In this document: in pieces, positions 31,246 to 39,547 of the stretch
Position numbering within the stretch: the first letter of the stretch is position 1
Layout: every line of letters begins with the position of its first letter
Source: Methanobacteriota archaeon
Lineage (GTDB): Archaea > Thermoplasmatota > Poseidoniia > Poseidoniales > Poseidoniaceae
Length of the DNA: 42,798 bases
Direction: 5' to 3'
Assembly (NCBI GenBank): GCA_002720275.1
Contig: PBHR01000005.1
Location: 1 to 42,798, forward strand
Position numbers and translations under genes: made by a program
Notes under the pieces: generated by a model
Told to the model about the DNA's origin: nothing
Seen by the model: the letters and a program-made list of their open reading frames with translations, nothing else
Databases searched by the model: none

Positions 31246-32490
31246 ATGGCAGAAAAAGTACTGGAACAATATGGCGTAGTAACAATTTACAGAGACGAAA
31301 AACATCCAGCCCCTACATATCATGTAGAAGGAAGGGTACAACCAAACCCCTATGGTAAATTAGCAGCATTATTTGAAGATGATAATTTAGAAGAAGTAAT
31401 GTATAATGGAGGTGCTCAATGTGTTCAAGTTGCACATAGAGATCATGGCATGTGTCGTACAAACATATGGATTGATGATGAGGAAGGGCTAACAATTGCA
31501 AAAAATATCGCGGCCTTTACCAATGTACCATTGGGAAGTGGTCCAAACCAAGTGCCAATATTTGATGGTAGATTACCAGACGGAAGCCGTGTAAATGGAA
31601 CTATACCTCCCGTTTCCCCCGATGGCCCCACTTTAACGGTAAGAAAATTTAGAGAAGACCCGTTTACGGTTGTAGATTTAATTAATTTCGGAACTATTAA
31701 TTTGAGACTAGCAGCAATGATGTGGTTGTGGATAGAAGGTTTAGATTCAAGACCTGCAAATTTTGTTTTAGCGGGTGGAACTGGTTCTGGTAAAACAACT
31801 ACAGTTAATTGTATGGGAATGTTTATTCCTTGGGACAAACGTATGCTTACAGTAGAAGATACTGCAGAATTGCAAGTATATCACGACCACTGGCTTCGTA
31901 TGGAAACTAGATCTGAACGTCCAGATGGAACTACTGAAATTGATATGAATGCCTGTTTAAAATCAAGCCTACGTATGCGCCCTGATAGAATAATTGTGGG
32001 AGAAGTAAGATCTTCGGAAGCAGCTACATTACTTACTGCAATGAATACAGGTCACGATGGTTCATTTGGAACCCTTCACGCCAATACCGCTGCTGAAACG
32101 GTTACACGTCTAATTAATCCTCCAATGAATGTTCCAAGCATTATGCTTGGAGGTTTGGATTTAATAATTGTTCAAGCAAGACTTCATGAAAATGGAAGAA
32201 CAGCTAGAAAAATAATTGAAGTTGCTGAAGTTGCTGGAATGGAAGGAAATAAACCAAGATTAAATGCAATTTGGAAATATGACCCGGTAAAATGCAAAAT
32301 TGAAGAAACAGGAATTCCCAGTAAATTTAGAGAAACCATATGTACTGCTGCTGGAATAACCCCTGCTGATTTTGAAAATCATGTCAAACAAAGAATGCAA
32401 ATTTTAGCAGATCTAGTTAAAAGAAACATAAGAGACATCAATACAGTAACTAGTGTAATTCAAGGGTTTTATGCTAAACAGAAAAAGTAA
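31246..32490 (+). CDS. Secretion/pilus ATPase of the TadA/CpaF/FlaI type
   Basis: Hexameric AAA-like ATPase powering pilus or secretion assembly, 414 residues. The N-terminal domain has EDDNLEEVMYNGG, the usual lead-in of GspE-like ATPases. Walker A is GGTGSGKT at about 177-184. Asp and Glu boxes follow (TVEDTAELQ). Walker B is in RMRPDRIIVGEVRSSEA (~243-259) and the His box in GHDGSFGTLHANTAAE (~268-283). The motif set is closest to TadA/CpaF and FlaI. ATG 31246 is preferred over GTG 31237 because GGTGA (31236-31240) lies 5 bases upstream. The ATPase comes after the T2SF genes, the reverse of the usual tad order. No pilin or prepilin peptidase is in the window. Confidence 0.9.
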   Translation: MAEKVLEQYGVVTIYRDEKHPAPTYHVEGRVQPNPYGKLAALFEDDNLEEVMYNGGAQCVQVAHRDHGMCRTNIWIDDEEGLTIAKNIAAFTNVPLGSGPNQVPIFDGRLPDGSRVNGTIPPVSPDGPTLTVRKFREDPFTVVDLINFGTINLRLAAMMWLWIEGLDSRPANFVLAGGTGSGKTTTVNCMGMFIPWDKRMLTVEDTAELQVYHDHWLRMETRSERPDGTTEIDMNACLKSSLRMRPDRIIVGEVRSSEAATLLTAMNTGHDGSFGTLHANTAAETVTRLINPPMNVPSIMLGGLDLIIVQARLHENGRTARKIIEVAEVAGMEGNKPRLNAIWKYDPVKCKIEETGIPSKFRETICTAAGITPADFENHVKQRMQILADLVKRNIRDINTVTSVIQGFYAKQKK

Positions 32491-33282
32491 TCACAATTTT
32501 TTCCAAGGCATCTTTGTATTTGATTTACCTAATGCATCACCCTTACTATTTATGATTAGTAAACCAACATCAATGCTTTTTTCAAATTGAGAAAGTCCCC
32601 AATCCAAAGCGTCTTCAAGATTCATGCCAGATTTCTTTACCTTTTGAGCAACCCTATAACAAATCATTTCTAATGTAATTTCTTCACCAATTCCAGTTGC
32701 AATTACTGCAATATCTTCCTCACACCAAATCCCAGGACCCCATAGAGGAGTGTCTCCTACCCTTCCTGCGGGTCTACCTGAACATCCACCCGTTGATGAT
32801 GCAGCCGCAATTAAACCATTTTTATCAATAGCCAATGCACCAACTGTATCATTAGCATTTTTTCTAATTCTTCCGATTACTTGTTCAAGAAGAAAACCCT
32901 CTCTAACAGCAAATTCTGAGGCACCTCTACCAGCCAAGAGATTTATTGGTTCATTTAATAGTTTAGCAGCCACTTTAATTGGGTTTTTACAATCCTCAAT
33001 GGCAATAACACCACCCATTTTTCTATCTCCTGTAGCAATAATTGCGTCAAGTTGAACAGAACCATCGGCACGAATACAGCCACCAGTTCCAGCATTTAAA
33101 TTCGGATCATTTTCCATAATTTCGACTGCTTTCAAAACCGCATCAACAGATGTTCCTCCGCCCATTAAAATTTTTTTCCCTGCCTCGGTAGCAACATCAA
33201 CTCCTGGTTGATCCTTAGCACCATGTCCTGCACCTCCATGACAAATTATCATGGCATTTTCGAAAAAACTCTCTTTATTCAA
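32491..33282 (-). CDS. Isoaspartyl peptidase/L-asparaginase (Ntn-hydrolase, plant type)
   Basis: Threonine-dependent Ntn-hydrolase, 263 residues. The precursor should cleave itself before Thr146 in NDTVGALAIDKNG, freeing the nucleophile. Other motifs: ICHGGAGHG near the N-terminus, NAGTGGCIRADG for the oxyanion region and GRVGDTPLWGPGIW for substrate binding. Such enzymes hydrolyse asparagine and isoaspartyl dipeptides; a glycosylasparaginase-like activity is also possible. ATG overlaps the end of the SAP-domain gene by 4 bases (ATGA), so the two are translationally coupled. It converges with the pilus ATPase gene with no spacer. Confidence 0.88.
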   Translation of the reverse strand: MNKESFFENAMIICHGGAGHGAKDQPGVDVATEAGKKILMGGGTSVDAVLKAVEIMENDPNLNAGTGGCIRADGSVQLDAIIATGDRKMGGVIAIEDCKNPIKVAAKLLNEPINLLAGRGASEFAVREGFLLEQVIGRIRKNANDTVGALAIDKNGLIAAASSTGGCSGRPAGRVGDTPLWGPGIWCEEDIAVIATGIGEEITLEMICYRVAQKVKKSGMNLEDALDWGLSQFEKSIDVGLLIINSKGDALGKSNTKMPWKKL

Positions 33283-35165
33283 ATTCCTCTTCCACCAATT
33301 CTATCTAAAATATCATTTGCTAATTTCATTTTATTTTTCATCGATTTAATCTTATCGACATGATGCTGTGGAACTACAGGATCTTGTTCCGCTTCCTCAA
33401 AAAAAGCACCTCTTTCCTCCTGAACATTTTTTACAATTCTATTAATTTCTGAAATTACTGAATCTACCTGTGCTTCTGCGACTAAATTTTCAGGACCAAG
33501 TGTTGGTATTTGATCAGCAGAAATATGACCCATGTCAACTGCCAACATTCCTGCAGCCCCTAAAATTCTAGGACGAATTTTTTCTTGATTTGCTTCATAA
33601 CCTCTTTGTTCGAGAAATCTAATTAACAAAATTTGTTGATCTTCATCAAATTTCCCAGGATTCCTTCTTAAAATAACATCAATAACTTGTTCAAAGCCTT
33701 CAATGTTTTTTTCAATTCTTAATAATGTATTTCTTCCACTCTCAGGCAAATCTACAGAATTATGATTCAAAATTGCTAATGCCCTTTCTCTTCTCTTAGT
33801 TCTTGGATCTTCTCTAATAAGATGTGCATTTAATTCCACATGTAAATCAAACAAACCGTGTAAACGCCCACTAATTGAGCTAATACTCAAATCAAGACCT
33901 TCATTACTTGCTAATGATTCAAACTCAACACGAGCACGTACTAAATTCTCATCATTACTCCTCATTATCTCTTCTAATTTTTTCAAAAGATGAGGCCTCA
34001 AACGTTCTAATTTTCTTAACGCTTCCCTTTCACGCCAATTTTGTGGTGATGAAGACAACGATGCTTTTTCTACTGAAATTTTTTCTTGCATTTCTGAAAT
34101 CCTATTAATTATTTGTTGGCGAACTATTGGCATATCTACACGCATATCTTGTAATTCTAGAGATTTGATAAATGCATTGACGTCCATTGAATCATTTGGA
34201 TTGCCATCATCTAAAAAATCTCTAATTGCATTATCTAATTCAGCATTTCTAGATTCTAGGTTTGCAATTACTTGTGCTTCTTCAGCGGAGTTAATAGGAA
34301 CATCAAATTCTATTGTTTCAACTGATTCACCCAAATGCATACCAAAATAGTCATCAATACAACCATAAATACCAGATGAAATTTCGGGTAAATGTACTGC
34401 AAATCCAAGATTTGAAAGATGGGAAAATAATTCTGACTCGTGTTTTGACTGCCACTCCTCTGAAATAGATTTGATAAAAGTTTCAACTTCTTCATTTAAA
34501 TCTAATTCAAGATTTGTTTGAATCTGTTCTTCCGTACCTAAATCTTCTATTTCTGTGTTTAAAGAATCTTCAAGATTTTCCGGAGTATTATCAATTACAT
34601 TTTCTACAGCTTCTACAACAGCATCTGTAGTTTCAACTTCTTCTACTTCCTTTGTTTCTATTTGAGGGATTTTTATGTTGGCTTTTCCACCTTTAGGCCT
34701 TCTTAAACTTCTTTTTACTTGACCCCAACCTCCACTTTGACTTGATAAAACTCCTGCAACTCTACCAAACAATTGAGATTTAGAACCTGAACGAGGTAAT
34801 TCCAAATGAAGACAAAGATCATGTAATTCATCCCGAGATAAATTATCAAGATTATCCAATGAATGGTACTTAATATCACAATTTAAATGAAGCCATAAAC
34901 GCTGTCTTTGACCCTTAATAGAGCCCGAACGTTTAATTCCAAATACACTTAGAAATTGTGTTAATTCTTGTTTAGAATAAGTTTGAATTGATGACCAATC
35001 AAATTTCCAATCTGAAAGTATTAAATTCTGAATTAATCGTGCTCTCAATTGTTCTACACTGCCTTTTTTTGATATTTCATTTTGAATGGCAATTGATTTT
35101 AATGATTCCAAGCGCGCCGAATATAATTTTATCAAAAACATTTGAGTTTCATCATCTGATACCAT
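33279..35165 (-). CDS. Triple SAP-domain, coiled-coil protein of unknown function
   Basis: Protein of 628 residues. Three SAP-like helix-turn-helix motifs lie at about 17-48, 63-94 and 108-140 (for example SRDELHDLCLHLELPRSGSKSQL has the L..lc..l.lp.sGsK..L pattern), followed by a basic patch (KRSLRRPKGGK). An acidic linker (about 170-225) leads to a long alpha-helical region with several coiled-coil stretches (EKISVEKASLS, LRKLERLRPHLLKKLEEIM). SAP motifs usually bind DNA, so a chromosome-associated structural or partition role is possible, but no catalytic motif is visible. ATG 35165 starts MVSDDETQMF; no clear ribosome-binding site. The asparaginase-family gene overlaps its stop. Confidence 0.65.
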   Translation of the reverse strand: MVSDDETQMFLIKLYSARLESLKSIAIQNEISKKGSVEQLRARLIQNLILSDWKFDWSSIQTYSKQELTQFLSVFGIKRSGSIKGQRQRLWLHLNCDIKYHSLDNLDNLSRDELHDLCLHLELPRSGSKSQLFGRVAGVLSSQSGGWGQVKRSLRRPKGGKANIKIPQIETKEVEEVETTDAVVEAVENVIDNTPENLEDSLNTEIEDLGTEEQIQTNLELDLNEEVETFIKSISEEWQSKHESELFSHLSNLGFAVHLPEISSGIYGCIDDYFGMHLGESVETIEFDVPINSAEEAQVIANLESRNAELDNAIRDFLDDGNPNDSMDVNAFIKSLELQDMRVDMPIVRQQIINRISEMQEKISVEKASLSSSPQNWREREALRKLERLRPHLLKKLEEIMRSNDENLVRARVEFESLASNEGLDLSISSISGRLHGLFDLHVELNAHLIREDPRTKRRERALAILNHNSVDLPESGRNTLLRIEKNIEGFEQVIDVILRRNPGKFDEDQQILLIRFLEQRGYEANQEKIRPRILGAAGMLAVDMGHISADQIPTLGPENLVAEAQVDSVISEINRIVKNVQEERGAFFEEAEQDPVVPQHHVDKIKSMKNKMKLANDILDRIGGRGI

Positions 35166-35306
35166 AATAACAACGGGTCATTTTTCGGCCCCTAAGTATC
35201 TTACTAATGTTTTCAAGTAAAATAGCGTGTTTTTTATAAAAATTTCATTTACGAGAGTAGGTATATTCAAGCAGTATAGACGCATGAGATAGATTGGTCG
35301 GCTCGT

Positions 35307-35945
35307 ATGGGTGAGATAGATAGGGAATCAAAAGCAAAATTAAGATCTGCATCGGAAAACCTCGAAGAATTAATCAAATTATTTTCAGATGATTTAAAAC
35401 AAAGTAAAGAGGTATTTAAATCTGAATTGTATGATTTAAAAAAGAATGCAGAAAATGCACTAAACAATTATTCCATGAATAGAGAACAAATAATGTTAGA
35501 TATAAGTCAAATGGAAAAAAAATTAATAAAATTATCAAGACAAATTTCAAAAAAGAAATTTAATACAAATTCTGCATCTGAACTACTTATTGAAGTTGCT
35601 AAAAGACATGGAGAAATTAAAAATGAATTTGAGGAAAAGAGGGAGGAATTAGAAAAATCAATGAATGAGTGGTTAAAATTCACACAGTCTGTCAGTGAAA
35701 TAGTAACATTTTTGCATGCAAAAAGTTCTGAGTGGGAACACAATGCTAGAGAATTAAGTATGTTTTACCAAGATATTGCAGATATATCCATTCCGTCTGA
35801 ATTTCAAAAAACTAGGAATACAATCCTAGAATATTCAATTTCAATTTTATTAAGTGCTGGAAAAAGAGACCAAATTGATCTCAACTCTTTTGAGGGGCAA
35901 TTGAAAGATTTAATGGATAAAAAATCAAAAAATGAAGATTTATGA
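35307..35945 (+). CDS. Coiled-coil protein of unknown function
   Basis: A 212-residue, Lys/Glu-rich, almost wholly alpha-helical protein with long heptad stretches at about 10-50, 55-85 and 95-125 (EFEEKREELEKSMNEWLKF). No signal peptide, membrane helix or catalytic motif. It sits divergently from the SAP protein across a 141-base gap that contains TATA-like TTATAAAA (near 35233) and CAGTATAG (35272-35279, about 30 bases before ATG 35307). The shared gap with a DNA-binding-like coiled-coil gene suggests a possible joint role in chromosome organisation, which is speculation. The 3' end overlaps the HemC-like gene by 6 bases. Confidence 0.55.
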   Translation: MGEIDRESKAKLRSASENLEELIKLFSDDLKQSKEVFKSELYDLKKNAENALNNYSMNREQIMLDISQMEKKLIKLSRQISKKKFNTNSASELLIEVAKRHGEIKNEFEEKREELEKSMNEWLKFTQSVSEIVTFLHAKSSEWEHNARELSMFYQDIADISIPSEFQKTRNTILEYSISILLSAGKRDQIDLNSFEGQLKDLMDKKSKNEDL

Positions 35946-36947
35946 TTCTTCAGATGTTAAATTCATCATATTTTCCCATTCATCAACCATTATTTTTAAA
36001 ATCCTAAATTCATCGTCATCAGGAAGATATTTTTTCTCAAGACTAAATGTTTTATTTCCATTTTTGTTTAACCTTTCCATGAGGACCTCTACCATTTTTA
36101 TTGAATCTGTTAATTCCTCTGTTTTTTGAAGATTAATTAATTTTTCAAAGATTATATCTGAGATTAAGCCACCTTCTTCATTTAATGATCGAGCAATCGT
36201 CGATACTTTTCTGATTGATACATTGAGGCCTAGTAAAGGATCCTTATTCAACTCCAAAAATAATTTCGATTCTACATTAAATGAAAGCATTGATTGTTCA
36301 TCATTTAATTCTTCAAATATAGTTTGGGGGAATCCAATCCTGGAAATCAGCAAACTAAAACCGCGTAAAGGTGGTGGAACAAACCTATGCTTTGATTCGT
36401 CATTCTCAATTTGCATACCTAAAGTATGCCTTCTTCCCTTTTTTACATAAGTATTCCACTCTGATCTTTCAAGGACATAGCCGTCAAGAGCTTGTTCTTC
36501 AAATAATTCAGCTAATTTTTCTAAACAAGGAGCTAGTTCTAATTCACCTAATTCAAAATCATTTTTTCCAAAAACATTCAAATCGGGCCTGAATCTCTTT
36601 AATTGTCTACGAACTAATTCACAATCAACAAAGATGTTTCCATTCCGTGGTAAATGAGTGATTTTATCCTTACAAACCATTATCAATGTTGGTTCTCTTC
36701 TAGGTAAAAAAGTAGAAATTTCTAATCCTGAAACACTAGAGTTACCTGAAAACCCTAAATCAAAAGCAGATAAGCCAGACAATCCTGCTAAATCCAGATC
36801 TCCATTTATTAATGATTTTATAATTTCTAATGAGGTTTTAAATTCCTTAAATTCAACATTATAACCTTCCAATAAACGACTTAAATGTGGTTGCGAACCA
36901 TCATCAAATTGCTTGCTAATACCAATAACTAATTTTTCATCATTCAT
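35940..36947 (-). CDS. Divergent hydroxymethylbilane-synthase-like (HemC-like) protein, catalytic motifs lost
   Basis: Cytoplasmic protein of 335 residues whose motif order follows HemC. VIGISKQ near 7-13 stands for RGS.LA..Q, INGDLDLAGLSGLSAF (47-62) for G.iDlAVHS.KD.P, FLPRREPTLIMV (80-91) for the ERedprDal block, and IFVDCELVRRQLKRFRPDL (105-123) for VGTSSLRR.aqL...RPD. LEKLAELFEEQALDGYVLER (142-161) matches RL.KL....yDA..LA, and RFVPPPLRGFSLLIS (188-202) matches flPa.GQGaL.I. The catalytic Asp with its preceding Lys and the SSLRR cofactor arginines are largely replaced, and no cofactor cysteine is obvious. It may bind a ligand rather than act as an enzyme. A distant type-2 periplasmic-binding-protein fold is the alternative. 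Confidence 0.5.
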   Translation of the reverse strand: MNDEKLVIGISKQFDDGSQPHLSRLLEGYNVEFKEFKTSLEIIKSLINGDLDLAGLSGLSAFDLGFSGNSSVSGLEISTFLPRREPTLIMVCKDKITHLPRNGNIFVDCELVRRQLKRFRPDLNVFGKNDFELGELELAPCLEKLAELFEEQALDGYVLERSEWNTYVKKGRRHTLGMQIENDESKHRFVPPPLRGFSLLISRIGFPQTIFEELNDEQSMLSFNVESKLFLELNKDPLLGLNVSIRKVSTIARSLNEEGGLISDIIFEKLINLQKTEELTDSIKMVEVLMERLNKNGNKTFSLEKKYLPDDDEFRILKIMVDEWENMMNLTSEES

Positions 36948-36988
36948 AGAAATTCACTCGCAAGCAGATATGGGTTAAGACACTCGTT

Positions 36989-36996
36989 CATATATA
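36989..36996 (+). promoter_or_regulatory. TATA box for the prenyl synthase/reductase operon
   Basis: CATATATA centred about 25 bases before ATG 37017. The spacing suggests transcription starting at or within a few bases of the start codon. Confidence 0.55.
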
Positions 36997-37016
36997 CGCC
37001 TCTTTTCCGAAGAACA

Positions 37017-38006
37017 ATGGGGCCAATCTCAAAGAATATTCGGAATCTCCGCCATTTAAGGGAATACAAAAACAAAATTGATAATTACCTTAAGGAATTA
37101 ATGCAAAATTCCAGAGATAAGGGACATGATGAAGTTGTCAATTTATCAGAACATATCCTAATGGCTGGAGGGAAAAGAATTCGACCAATGTTACTTTTAC
37201 TTTGTTACGAAATGTTAGGTGGGAAAGACATTGAAAAAGTACTACCTTTGGCTACTGCGTACGAAATCATTCACACTGCAACATTAATTCATGACGACAT
37301 TAACGACAATGCAAAAATTAGGAGAGGGGTAAAAACAATTCATGAAATTGAAAATACTGCAAAAGCTCAAATCACTGGCGATTGGTTGTTTGTTTTAGGT
37401 TTTGGATTGGGTGGACAATATGAAAAAGAAATTGTTGATTTAATGGCTGAAACATGTTCAAAGATGGCATCCGCGGAATTAAAACAAATTGAGCACATCC
37501 ACAATATTTCAACAACAAGTGATGACTATTACAACATAATCGAAGGTAAAACTGCAGGCCCATTTGCATCTGGATGTAAAGCTGTGGCAATATTAACAAA
37601 TCAATCAAAAGAAATTCAAGATTCATTATATAACTTCGGAATGCAACTAGGTTTAGCATTCCAATTGGTTGATGATTTATTGGATTTAATTGGAGACGAT
37701 AGATTAGGAAAACCAAGAGGATTGGACATCCTTGAAGGTAAAATGACACTACCATTACTTCTAGGAATTAATAATTTAGATGGTAAAGAAAAAGAAAATC
37801 TTTTGAATCTTGTTTCAAAATTTCATTTACATGATTTAAATGAAGTTTTACATTTACTAAAAATTTCAGGAAGTATTGATTATTGTAGAACTTTAGTAAA
37901 TGAACATCTTAATTCGGCTATTAGGGAAATTGATTTTATTGGTGATAATCCTGCAAAAAAATTAGTACTAGAATTAGCTCATTATGTTCGTTCTCGATAT
38001 GATTGA
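37017..38006 (+). CDS. Polyprenyl diphosphate synthase (geranylgeranyl diphosphate synthase type)
   Basis: Trans-isoprenyl diphosphate synthase, 329 residues, making the C20 (or longer) prenyl chain for archaeal ether lipids from IPP and allylic diphosphates. Motifs: GGKRIRPML (IPP-binding Lys-Arg, 51-59), first Asp-rich motif DDIND at 93-97 followed by RRG, GKTAGPF, and second Asp-rich motif DDLLD at 219-223. Residues just before the first Asp motif are small (ATLIH), consistent with C20 or longer products. The start is ATG 37017 behind a well-placed TATA box. The reductase gene starts 8 bases after its stop, so the pair forms a lipid operon. Confidence 0.88.
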   Translation: MGPISKNIRNLRHLREYKNKIDNYLKELMQNSRDKGHDEVVNLSEHILMAGGKRIRPMLLLLCYEMLGGKDIEKVLPLATAYEIIHTATLIHDDINDNAKIRRGVKTIHEIENTAKAQITGDWLFVLGFGLGGQYEKEIVDLMAETCSKMASAELKQIEHIHNISTTSDDYYNIIEGKTAGPFASGCKAVAILTNQSKEIQDSLYNFGMQLGLAFQLVDDLLDLIGDDRLGKPRGLDILEGKMTLPLLLGINNLDGKEKENLLNLVSKFHLHDLNEVLHLLKISGSIDYCRTLVNEHLNSAIREIDFIGDNPAKKLVLELAHYVRSRYD

Positions 38007-38014
38007 GGGGTTTT

Positions 38015-39112
38015 ATGAAAAAAGAGTGGGATGTTATCATTATTGGTGGAGGTCCTGCAGGAAGTACTGCTGCTCGGTACTCTGCAAAGGAAGGCGTTTC
38101 CGTATTGGTAATTGATGGTAAAAAAGAAATTGGAGAACCATTACAATGTGGGGAATTAATTCCCTCAGTAGATGAGTTACGAAGATTATGTCCTGATGTA
38201 CCAGAGATGGATGATTTATTTCAAACTCCAGAATCTGCAATTTCACTTAGAACTGAAAAATTGAAATTAGTACCACCTTCAGGAAAAGGACTAGAATTCC
38301 CATTTGAGGGTATTATGCTTGATAGGCCAGAACATGATAAAGCATTAGTAAGATTAGCAAAATCAAAGGGAGTGGAATTCCTAACTGAAACATATATTTC
38401 AACTGTTGATGGAAATAATGTCCATACGAGGAATGGTGAAGTTTTTTCAGCAAAAGTCATTTTAGGTTGTGGAGGTGTTAATGATCCCGTAAGAAAAAAT
38501 CATTGGGGTGAAAAATCATTAAACATTCCTGTAAAATTTATGTTAATTAATGGTGATTATGATGAGTCAACTGTTGAATTGCATTTTGGTTCCTGTGCTC
38601 CTGGTGGATATGCTTGGGTATTTCCCAAAAAAAATGGCGCAAATATAGGATTAGGGATCCAAAAGAAATACAGTAAAGGGAAAAATTTGAAGTTTTTTGC
38701 TGAAAGGTTTTATTCCAAATATGACGGCGAAATAATTTATCAAGGTTCTGGAGCATTACCAATGTCCGGTTCATTAAAAACTATGGTAAAAAATAACAAA
38801 CTAATCGTTGGAGATGCGGCAGGTATGGTTTTACCCTCCAATGGAGCAGGAATTTCAACTTCGATGATTGGGGCTAGAATCGCAGGACAAGTAGTTGCTG
38901 AACACATACTAAATGATTTGCCATTAACTGAATATGAAAGAATTTGGAACATTCAAATGGGAAAGATTATGAGAAATTCTAAACGTTCATTAGCAATTGG
39001 TAGTTTGCTTTTTCGTTCTCCAGATTTCTTAGTAAATTTAGCATTTAATAAGTTAACAAAAAAATTGCTTTGGCGTGCTGTAACGTGCAGGGCAAAGTTT
39101 GGAATTATGTGA
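38015..39112 (+). CDS. Geranylgeranyl reductase family flavoprotein
   Basis: FAD-dependent reductase of 365 residues, probably saturating the geranylgeranyl chains of archaeal membrane lipids (digeranylgeranylglycerophospholipid reductase type). Motifs: DVIIIGGGPAGSTAA (FAD Rossmann fold, ~6-20), PLQCGELIP (conserved Cys in the PxxCGE motif), a central PGGYAWVFPKKNGANIGLG as in GGR proteins, and GDAAGMVLPSNGAGI for the FAD ribityl site. ATG 38015 is preferred over the upstream in-frame TTG 38003 because GAGGGG lies just before it. It is co-transcribed with the prenyl synthase. A menaquinone-side-chain reductase role cannot be excluded. Confidence 0.88.
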   Translation: MKKEWDVIIIGGGPAGSTAARYSAKEGVSVLVIDGKKEIGEPLQCGELIPSVDELRRLCPDVPEMDDLFQTPESAISLRTEKLKLVPPSGKGLEFPFEGIMLDRPEHDKALVRLAKSKGVEFLTETYISTVDGNNVHTRNGEVFSAKVILGCGGVNDPVRKNHWGEKSLNIPVKFMLINGDYDESTVELHFGSCAPGGYAWVFPKKNGANIGLGIQKKYSKGKNLKFFAERFYSKYDGEIIYQGSGALPMSGSLKTMVKNNKLIVGDAAGMVLPSNGAGISTSMIGARIAGQVVAEHILNDLPLTEYERIWNIQMGKIMRNSKRSLAIGSLLFRSPDFLVNLAFNKLTKKLLWRAVTCRAKFGIM

Positions 39113-39133
39113 TTTTTTAAAAATATAAAAAAA

Positions 39134-39144
39134 CGTATAAAATG
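39134..39144 (+). promoter_or_regulatory. TATA box of the A-type ATP synthase operon
   Basis: CGTATAAAATG sits about 50 bases before ATG 39193, predicting a transcript start near 39165 and a leader of about 28 bases. A T6 run at 39113-39118, right after the reductase stop, may end the preceding transcript. Confidence 0.5.
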
Positions 39145-39192
39145 TTAAACTCATAAACCTAATTCTTTTGGGGAATAACATCGGGGATTATA

Positions 39193-39507
39193 ATGGGTAA
39201 AGCAGATGTTCTAAAAGCCATCAAAAATGCAGAAAAAGAGGCTGAAAAAACCATAGAAAATGCAGAGTCAAAAGCATCATCAATTTTATCAGATGCAAGA
39301 TTAAAAGCAACAGAGATTATTCAAAAATCCCAAGAAGATATTAATTCTAAATCACGATCAATGATTGAAGAAGCAAGATCTAATGCACAATCAGAAGCAG
39401 ATGTAGTTACAAAAGACGGCGATAAAAACATTCAAGGTATTGTTGAAAAGGGTACTAAGCAAAGGAAAAAGGCAATAGATTCCGTTATTGAATCATTTAT
39501 GAAATAG
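39193..39507 (+). CDS. A-type ATP synthase subunit H (peripheral stalk)
   Basis: A 104-residue coiled-coil peripheral stalk protein. Heptad-like Ala/Glu/Lys-rich sequence runs through it (AEKEAEKTIENAESKASSI, DARLKATEIIQKSQED) with no membrane helix, as in archaeal AhaH and Thermus subunit G. It should pair with subunit E and join the membrane subunit I to the catalytic head. It is the first gene of the operon; the order H-I-K-E-C equals that of archaeal and Thermus-type A/V-ATPases. The start is ATG 39193, with GGGGA about 8 bases upstream. Confidence 0.85.
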   Translation: MGKADVLKAIKNAEKEAEKTIENAESKASSILSDARLKATEIIQKSQEDINSKSRSMIEEARSNAQSEADVVTKDGDKNIQGIVEKGTKQRKKAIDSVIESFMK

Positions 39508-39547
39508 TTAAGGAAGTGTTAAAATTAGTGGATTTACTACTGCTGAG

